Source: Treponema sp. UBA4326
GTDB taxonomy: Bacteria > Spirochaetota > Spirochaetia > Treponematales > Treponemataceae
Length of the DNA: 24,688 bases
Assembly: GCA_002393835.1 (NCBI GenBank)
Contig: DGTW01000279.1
Span: forward strand, 1-24,688
Reading direction: 5' to 3'
Numbering within the stretch: the stretch's first letter is position 1; each line of letters opens with the position of its first letter. A program made the translations under genes and the position numbers. Under the pieces are notes generated by a model. That model was not told the origin of the DNA. It ran no database searches and saw only the letters and a list, made by a program, of their open reading frames with translations. Shown in pieces: positions 8,701 to 17,700 of this stretch.

Positions 8701-11700
8701 TTCAAATATCTTCTCTTAACACCGCCGACAATGAAACTTGCATCAAGATTAGAGTTTGTCTTATTAAGTGCAAAGTCTTCAGTTGCAGAGTACTTAGCGA
8801 TAGAAGTGCCATTAACATCCAAATATGGTAAGCCTTTGCCTACACCCATAGTCGGGTTCTTGCTGTCAGACTTGTACTTAAACATAGTCTTATCCCAGTC
8901 AATGGATACATCCTTACCCTCTTCATCTTTGACTTTGACATCATTTTGCGGATTATTATTCAAGAGAATCTTCGGATTCTGGAGTTTGTTAGTATTATAT
9001 GTCGTGTAGAAGTCTTTTCCTTCATTGTCCTTAATATAGATGTAGAAGGTTTTCTCTCCGTCCTCTGTGTCCGTTGGAGTAATCGTAAAGTCACCAGCGC
9101 TTGAAGTGATTTTTCCGATATTCTTTGGATTTGTACCAGTCGGGCTTGCGACAGGTTTCGTGCCAGTACCATCGTAAGCAGTCGTTGAAACGATAAATTC
9201 CTTGACAACAGCAGTGCTAGTTGAATCATCGTCCATGATTCGACCTGTCACCTGGGCATTAGTTCCATGCTTCAAAAGATAAGTTTTGAGACTTGAGCTA
9301 AAGGTTATGTTGTTGAAGTTCACCTTCGGTCTGTCCGTATCCTGAGAAATCTCGACTTCCACGGCCTCAGAATATCCCGGATTGCCCGCAATATCCACAG
9401 CCACAGCCTGAAGCTGATAAGTGCAGCCGTCATCAAGAGTTGTTGTGTCAAAGTCTGTGACAGAGAATGTGTAGTTTCCAGAAAGTTTGATTCCCTTAAC
9501 TTCAGTTGTCGCAGGAGTATCCCCATCTGCTGGTTTTGCCGGCTGATACTTTGTCATATCCGTCCAAGCTGAGGTTGAAACCGCTTCTCCGCTTGCGTCC
9601 TTAATCTTTTTGTACTGAATTCCCGTGATTGCAGTTGTCGGGAGAATATTTGCATCCTCGATTGAACCTTTGAGTTCAATCGTTCCGTTAATATAAATTT
9701 TTCCGTCGTCCTTCTCAGAGTCGGCGTTTGTCGGAGCCGTGAGTTTTACCCTTGGCGGAGTTGTGTCAACGATTACATTTGCGGCAGGGTGAGTCGTTGA
9801 GTTTCCAGGAACAGCATTGTCCTCAGCAACCACAGAGACCTGATAGTTTCCGTCGGTTACAGTATTGCCGTTTTTAAACGCTTTTCCTGCGATTTTTGTT
9901 TCCCACTTCCACTTGTTAGCGTCGTAAGTGACCGTATCCTCGCCTACAGTTTCTCTTCCTTCCTTTTTGAGTGTGAGAGTACCATAGCCAGTTGTAGCAT
10001 TGTCACCTTCATTGATTTCCTTTCCGTTAACAGAAATCTTAACGCTTCCGACACCTGCGGCTGTATCCGTTACTGTTCCGCTGATTACGGCATCTTCGCC
10101 ATTGACATTTTTAAGGTTTTCTTCGCCATTTGTATAGAAAGTTTCAATTTTATTAGTGACAGTAGGAGCGACTGTATCAAGGTAAATCAAACAATCTTTT
10201 CCTGTGCTCTTGTTGCCTACTTTGTCATAAGCGACAAGTTTTATGGTATTATATTCATTACCTGTACTACCTTCTTTTTCGACAAATCCGCTGAGGTTAG
10301 AAGAGAATGTTTCTTGACTTGCGTTTACGCCAGTACCCTTAGTGGTAGCGAATGAACCTTCAGCATTTCCAGCATCTCCGGCCTTCGTAATCTCATAAGT
10401 GACTTTCTCGATTCCACTGCCAGCTTCCGTGTAAGTGCCTGAGAATGTGAGAAGATTATCCTTATACCAGTTCTTTGAGCCATCTACCTTATAAACACCG
10501 CCGTTGATTCTGAAATCATCGCCAAGTACAGGTACTGTAGAATCAAACTTGATTGTAATTTCTCTTTCGACAAAGTTTCCGGCTTCATCAGAGGCTTTGA
10601 GAGTTGCAACGACACTCGTTCCAGTCAATGTATGGAGGTCGAGTGCTGTAAAGTCAAAGCTTCCGTTTTCTACAGGAGTTATCGTTTCAAGTCCAGGAAT
10701 TGAAAGCTCGACTTTTGCGACACCGTAATTGTCAGTTGCGACACCAGTGATTTTGAATTTACCCTGAGTTGGGTTCACATAGTAAGTCTCAACATTTTCG
10801 TTCGGCTTATAAACTTTATCAACAGTCTCATCTACAACAAGAGCCGTATTCTTGAATGCAGGAGTTTCCGTATCAATCTGAATATTGAAGATTGTCGGAG
10901 AAGCAGGGTTGCCCGCATTGTCAGTTATTGTTGCCTTTACAGTACAAGACTCGCTTGCATCAGTTGGGAGAATTGACTTACTGATTGTGGCAGCCCATGT
11001 TTTTGCGCTTGTGTTCAATCCTGTTGCCGCAGAGTTGATTGTGATTGTTCCGTTCTCAACGACAGCTTTTGTTTTGTCGCTTATAACTTCAAGCACAATG
11101 CTCTTTACACCCGAAGCATTGTCATCGAACGAACCTGTTACAGGAATATCGCTCTGACAGTTAGTGAGTTTTGTAGTCTTGATGTTAGATTCGAGAGTTG
11201 GAGCCGTAGTATCAATCCAAATCTTGAATTGTTTTTCTTCACTTGGGTTACCAACCTTATCATAAGCGGTAAGTTTTACGAGATTGTATGCCTCTCCGCT
11301 ATCGCCTGTTTTATCGACAAATCCCTTAAGGTTGGTCGTGAATGTCTCTTTTCTGGGGTTGGCGCCAGTGCCCTTAGTGGTAGAGAATGTGCCTGTTGAC
11401 TGTGTTCCCGCACCAGCTGGAACGATTGTGTAAGTGACCTTCTCGATTTCACTCAAGATGTCAGTATACGCACCCGCAAAGCTAAGGAGATTGTCCTTAT
11501 ACCAGTTCTTTGCATTTTCCGTAGTGTCGAATGCAGTGTCATTGACTTTGAAATCATCCGCTACCCATGAAGGACCAGTTTTATCAAAGTTGATTGTGAC
11601 AGGTTTTGTAGCGGTGTTTCCAGCCTTATCAGTAACTGTGAGAGTTGCAACGACACTTGTTCCGCTCAATCCAGAAAGGTCAAGACCTGCAAAATTAAAG

Positions 11701-14700
11701 CTGGCGTTTTCTACAGGACTTATCTCTGCAATTCCAGGAATTGAAAGTGAGACTTCTGCAAGTCCGTAATCATCGGTTGCAACGCCAGAGATTGAGAATG
11801 TGCCATTACTTGGGTTCACATGGTAAACATCTGCCGCTTCATCAGGTCGATAGACTTTGTAAGTTGCAGATGTCGTAGCAAGAAGTGTGTTCTTGAATTC
11901 TGGAGCTACCCTATCAATCTGAATATTGAAAATATTTGATGAAGAAGAATTGCCAGCAACATCAGTTACTTTCGCAATTACAGAGAATGTAGCAGTTGTA
12001 TTTTCAGGGAAAATCTTAGCAGAAATTGTCGCACGCCAAGTACCAGATTTTCCGTTATTGGTCTCAGTCTGAGTCCAGCCAGTTGAGTCTTTATTAAGAG
12101 TAATTGTATGGACTGTCGTTGAGTCTTTGTCGTTTACGATGTCAAGAACAACGCTCTTAACACCCGAAGCGTTATCTTCAAAAGTACCGTCTACATCAAA
12201 GTTGGCCGCACAGTTAGTAAATTGAGTGTTCTTTGTGTTTGATTCAAGTTTTGGAGTTTCAGTATCAACATTTAGCGAGAAGTTGCTGTACGGAACTTTA
12301 ACCCCACCCTGAACGATTGTTACAGTATCAAGAGCTGTGTTTCCTACATTATCAACAGCCACGAGGATAAGATAGTTGTATCCGTCATCAAATCCCGTGA
12401 ATGAATTGTCGTAGTTTGTTGTAATCGTAGCGTATTTCTTTGTTTTTTCTTGTCCATTTTCTGTAAATGTAATTTCACCAAAGGATTCTGCAAATCCCTT
12501 GAAAATCGTATCAGCTCCGTTCAAAGAAACATAGTCGCCGTTCGTGTCGTAAAGTTTTCCTTCTGTAGAAGTGTAAGTGACACGCTTTTTGCTTACCTTG
12601 TCGGCCTTGAAGTAACCGTTGTTGTCAGTTTTGTAGTTTTGGAGGAAATCATTTGCCCTAACTTTAAGACCGTCAGCTCCATCCTGAGACAATTCACTTG
12701 TACTGTTGATGACCTTGTAATAAATCATCTCAACACCACTGCCGGCATCATTGATTGCACCACGGACACGAATAGTCTGAGAGTTAGAATATGAATTATT
12801 AGAATATTTTCCGCCTACATCAAGGTCGATGTCGTCATTCCAGAGTCCTCCCTGACCCTTGGTAATCTCAGTTTCATCACTGTTAGATACGCCAAGACGG
12901 AAGAAAATATCCTTGTTCTTTTCATCAATAGCGTGGATTCCTTTTGGAGCCTCGTTATCGAAATTGACGACGATATCCTGAGTCTGCACATTGCCCGCAT
13001 TATCAGTTACTTTGAGAGTCAAATCAACTTTGTCAGTAAGACCGTCCAAATCAATATCCGAAATCGGTAGAGAAGAAGCCTCGCCAAGTTTTGTGTCACC
13101 ATTCCAAAGTTCTACCCTTGCAACTCCGGATTTTGCGTCCTGAACGGCACCGAGAATTTCAAATTTATTGCCGTCTCCGTTGTGAACGAAGTAAGTCTCA
13201 GTTTCAGTCGTTGATTTATAGACACTGTATTTAGAGTTTGTGTTTGTTACGGTGAGCTTTCCGATTGTCGGTTTTTCATCATCGACATCAATTCTGAACA
13301 GAGTCATGTCAGATGTGTTTTTGGCATTATCCGCAATCTTTGCCTTAACAGCGTAAGTCTTGTTTTCAAGAGTTGAGAGGAAGTCTTTAGGAATTGTCGC
13401 TTCCCATTTTCCAGAATTTGCGTCTTCCCTTGCCTCGATTGTTGTTTTTCCAGAAGAAATTTCAAGCGGTGTTGTGCTTCCGTCAAGGGTAATACTGAGT
13501 GTTACAGATTTTACGCCCGAAGCGTCGTCAGAAGCCTCCAATGCTACATCAAGAGCAGCTTCTTTATTAGAGAATTGAGTTCCGTCTTTGTTTGATTTAA
13601 CAAGAGTTGGAGCCTCAGAATCAATGTAGATGTTAAAGGTCTTTTCAACGCTCTTGTTTCCCGCATAGTCAACGGCAACGAGTTTTACGGTGTTCGCAAC
13701 GGCAGTTCCACCAGCGTCTTTCTTTGCGATGAATTCACCGATATTCGTGTTAAATGTGTTGTCGGCTTTTGGACTGACTGTGCCTGTATCACCTTCAGCT
13801 GGTTCACTTGCCCCAGCCTTAATTACAGACCACTGAATTTCTTTGACTTTGCTTCCGGTTTCTGTGAGAGAACCTGAGAACGGCAAGGTCGCATTCTTGT
13901 ACCAGGTGCGGTTAGCGTCAGAATCATAAAGCTCGTTGTTGACTTTGATTTCGTTCCAAGCTGGAGCTACTGTATCAACGGTTGTGCTGAATGAGAGTGC
14001 TGCTGATTCACGAGCTGCCCAGTCATTTGCCTTAACTTCGAAAGTCCATTCTCCGTTGTTTGAATCGCTTGCATCCACAGTGATTGTGTATGTGCCAGTT
14101 TTTGTGTCTTCGGCCACATTCTGAGTGAATGCGAAGCCCTTTTCACCATTTGTGACTTCTGTTCCGTCAATTTTTGCGACAACAATTACAGGAGAAGAAG
14201 AAAGTTTGTAAGAATCAGAGACAGTTCCTGTGATTGTGAGCTTTCCGTCCTTAGCGACATATTCCGGAGCCTCGGAAGTCTTGGTTACAGTTGGTTTTCC
14301 AAAGTCTACACGGATGCCCTTGTATTCTTCGGTATAGGTGATGTTTCCTGCGGCATCGATAGCACGCCCCTGCATCCAAACGCCTGAGCCAAGTCCGTAT
14401 CCTTCAAGCATGTCAACTTTGAATGACCAAGAACTTTCTGCAGTAGATGTCGTTACATCAGAAATATCCAGCCAGTCGCTGTAAGAATCGACATAGCTAT
14501 CATCTTCTTTATGTGGGCGGACACGGTACTGGAGTTTGCCTGTTCCAGAAGTCTTGTCGCTCCATTTTCCAGAGAGAAGATATTTGTGGATTCCGTTCTC
14601 AATAGAATGGTTGGTGTTTTCTTCGGTAATGAGTTTGTTTGTAACAAGAGCGTCTTTGTCTGTCGTCTCGTTAGAAACAGTAAGATTTGGTTTCTGTGAA

Positions 14701-17700
14701 TCTTTAATGACGGAAATCTTCTTTGACACAGAATTTCCAGCCTTATCAGTGATTGTAATTTCATAAAGCTGGCTTCCTTCGCTTTCAGAAGCTGCCAGAG
14801 ACCATTTTTTGCTGTTTGTCTCGTCACGAGTTACGGTCAAATCATTCGTGCCCATTTTTGCTGTGATTGTGACATCAGCAGGGCTTACTTCGGTAACGAG
14901 ACCGCTCAATGTATAAGAGTCGTTTGCATAGTAAACAATCTCCTCAGAAAGTTCAGCACCTGCATCCAAAATCAAGTTTTCAGCTTCGTCCTTGTCGCCA
15001 GTATCGCCAGACACAACATTTCCTGCAGGCTTTTTAAGCCCACTGCCGAGCAGAGTGGTGCTTGGAGAGACAGTATCCCTTGTGATTTTAAGTGAAGAAG
15101 AATCCGAGTTTTCAGAAATGAGTGAAATATTTCCAGCTTCATCGATTGCCGCAAAGTAAACCGTATTGCTCTCCGAGCCGTCCGTAGAAGCGATTCCTGT
15201 CAAATCAATATTTGCAGTCCAGGTGAATTGGCCCTTTTCTTTAGCGATAACAGAAGCCTGCTGCCAGTCATCAGAAAGTTTGTCGCCATTGAAGGGCTTG
15301 TAAGTGTCGCCGCTTGCAGTCTGAGCTTTGAGGCTGTAGTAGAGTCCCTTAATGCCGCTTGTGCCCTCGCCGTCAGAAATGCTTCCCTTTACAGTGTAGA
15401 TGCCGTCCTTTGTGAATACATTACGGTTTTCGCTATCCGGTTCTTCGATTTTGAATTTCGGCGGATAAATATCCACCATAAATGAGCGCTCGACAGAATT
15501 CTTCTGGCCGAATCTGTCCGTGACTGTGTAAACGAGGCTGTAATTACCAGAAGCATTGGTCGGAAGAGTTACGCTGGAGTTCCAAGCCGTAGCCTCCTGG
15601 CTGGCAAATGCCGGCTCCGAAACAACAATGCTTTCAAGAAGCTCGCCATTTTGATTCAGGACACCCTCAACACTCTTAATCCATTCTTTCTTTGTGACGG
15701 AACCAGCAATATCAACAGTTCCAGACTGATAGCTTCCTGCATAAGGCTTACTGATTTCAATGTTAGGAGCACCAGAGCTGATTGCGATGTAGAATTCATC
15801 GGTAGAATTGTAGCCAAAGCTTGTTGAACTGTCGTTCAAGTCAGTAGGCAGGATTTTTGAATCGAAAGCCTCAACCTTGACCTTGTAAACGCCTTCTTCA
15901 TCTGGCAGATCACATTTATATGTGCCAGTAGTCTTGCTGAAGAAGCTCGATCCACCTCCGACAAGTTCGTCTTTGTCGTCTTTATATGCAAATACCGAAA
16001 TACGGATGGCACTCAAAGCGTCATCATCGCTTGCAGAAACCTGAAGCCTATTGTTGCTTACAGTGCCGAAGAGGTTGTGGTCAGTATTGATGTTGCATGA
16101 ATTGTTGTGCTCAAGATCATCACTTTCCTTCCAGAGCAGGGATTTTGTTACGCCATTGTCCTCGTATTCAGTAAATGCATTATCCAGCGTAATTTTCGGC
16201 CGGTCTGTTTCCTGATAAATGATGAAGTCCCGTCCGTCAGGATTTTCAAGAGTCTTATTGTAAATGGTTGAGCTGTATTCACCCTTGTTTCCTACAATAT
16301 CTTCTGCCATGAGGGTGACTTTTATCGTAATCTTTGGATCAGTCTTTCCAGTCTTCTTGGCATAATAGGCCGTAAGATAGGTCGTCGGGAAGGAGATGTC
16401 TATTGAATTTGACCGCTCAAGCTTTCCGTCGAACAAATCAGATGAATATGGGCCTTGTGAGGCTTGCTTCATCAGTTCGAGAATCGAAACGAAGTCATCT
16501 TCATCTTCAGTTTTGGCAAAAATATCGTAAGTAACTTCCTTGAGGTTTTGTTCAACGATTGTTCCCATGATTCGCACGGTTCCGTTGATGTAAACATTGT
16601 TGCTTCCGTCGAAATCTTTTCCCTCTACAATCGGGGTAATCGTATTTATCGAGACTACAGGTGGAGTAATGTCGAGCTGAACCATTGAGCTCATGGTCAC
16701 ATCATGTCCGGAAGAAGAAATTCCCTTAATTGAGAGAGTGTACTTTGTCGCATCCTTTGTATCTTCAAGGAAATCTTCGATTTTTGAAGGCGTTAAAGTC
16801 CATTTCCAGACGGCTTCATCGTTAGTGATTGTCAAAGCCTCGTCACCAGTCCATTCTTTGGTTTCCTCGTCGAACTGCCGCTCAACGGTGTAGCCATTTT
16901 CGTTTCCGACTGCTACGGCACCGTTTGTAGCTGTAATTGTCGTCTGGAGAGTTTTTACTTTCAGTTGGGAATTATTGACAAAAGCAGTTCCCTCGAACGC
17001 AAAATCTTCTGCTTTTACGAATGTACCGTTCTCTGGAGAATTAATTTCGATTGTTGGCGCAATTCCACTTACATTTCCGATGAAGCCGAAAACTGTATTC
17101 TGCTTGAAATCAACCTTGTCGACATCCTGACCTGTGACAACGAGAATATAATATTTGTTGAGTTCAATTCCCTTGGCTGGGAGAGTAACTGCAATAGTCT
17201 GCACGGAAACAGAACTTCCAGCATAGCTAGAATTATCACGAATAAGAGTCCAGTCAATTTCGCTGGCTTCAAGTTCTTCACGCTCCATGGCTTTGACATC
17301 GCCGACAAGTTTCGGAATGGCAGTGTCGAGCTCTTCCTTAGTTGGGGCAGCGTCAAATTCTTTCATCCAAAGTTTTACTGTCGCAGGATTGACTTTTACA
17401 TTGTCGAGACCCGCGCTTACAGTGACATTTATGGTGTTTCCGCTTGAAGCCGACTGAATGATTCCTTCACCCGTAAAATCAAAATCATAGCCCGAAATAT
17501 TGTAGGTCGGGTTTGCTTCCGGGTTGAGAGAGAAATAGAGCTGGTTTTCTTCTTTTGATGAATCCTTTTCTTTTTCGTTCAAGGTAGCGAGTGTGTCTCT
17601 TGCATCATCGCTAGAGTCGATTCCAGAAACAATGTCTTTGAGGGCAGCCGCGCTCAATCCCTTTCCGCCGTTCTTTTTGCTCATGAGAGAAGCGTAGACA

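Noticed and set aside
9700..14300. Repeated DNA words in the giant gene as a possible CRISPR or tandem-repeat array
   Set aside because: The repeats are about 1 kb apart, in frame, and follow the protein module pattern. There are no short regular repeat-spacer units.
16965..17447. 160-codon open frame on the plus strand, and many similar 60-130-codon frames opposite the giant gene
   Set aside because: These are antisense shadows of the repeat-rich minus-strand gene. Their translations have no recognisable domain and irregular composition, and none has a convincing promoter and ribosome site.
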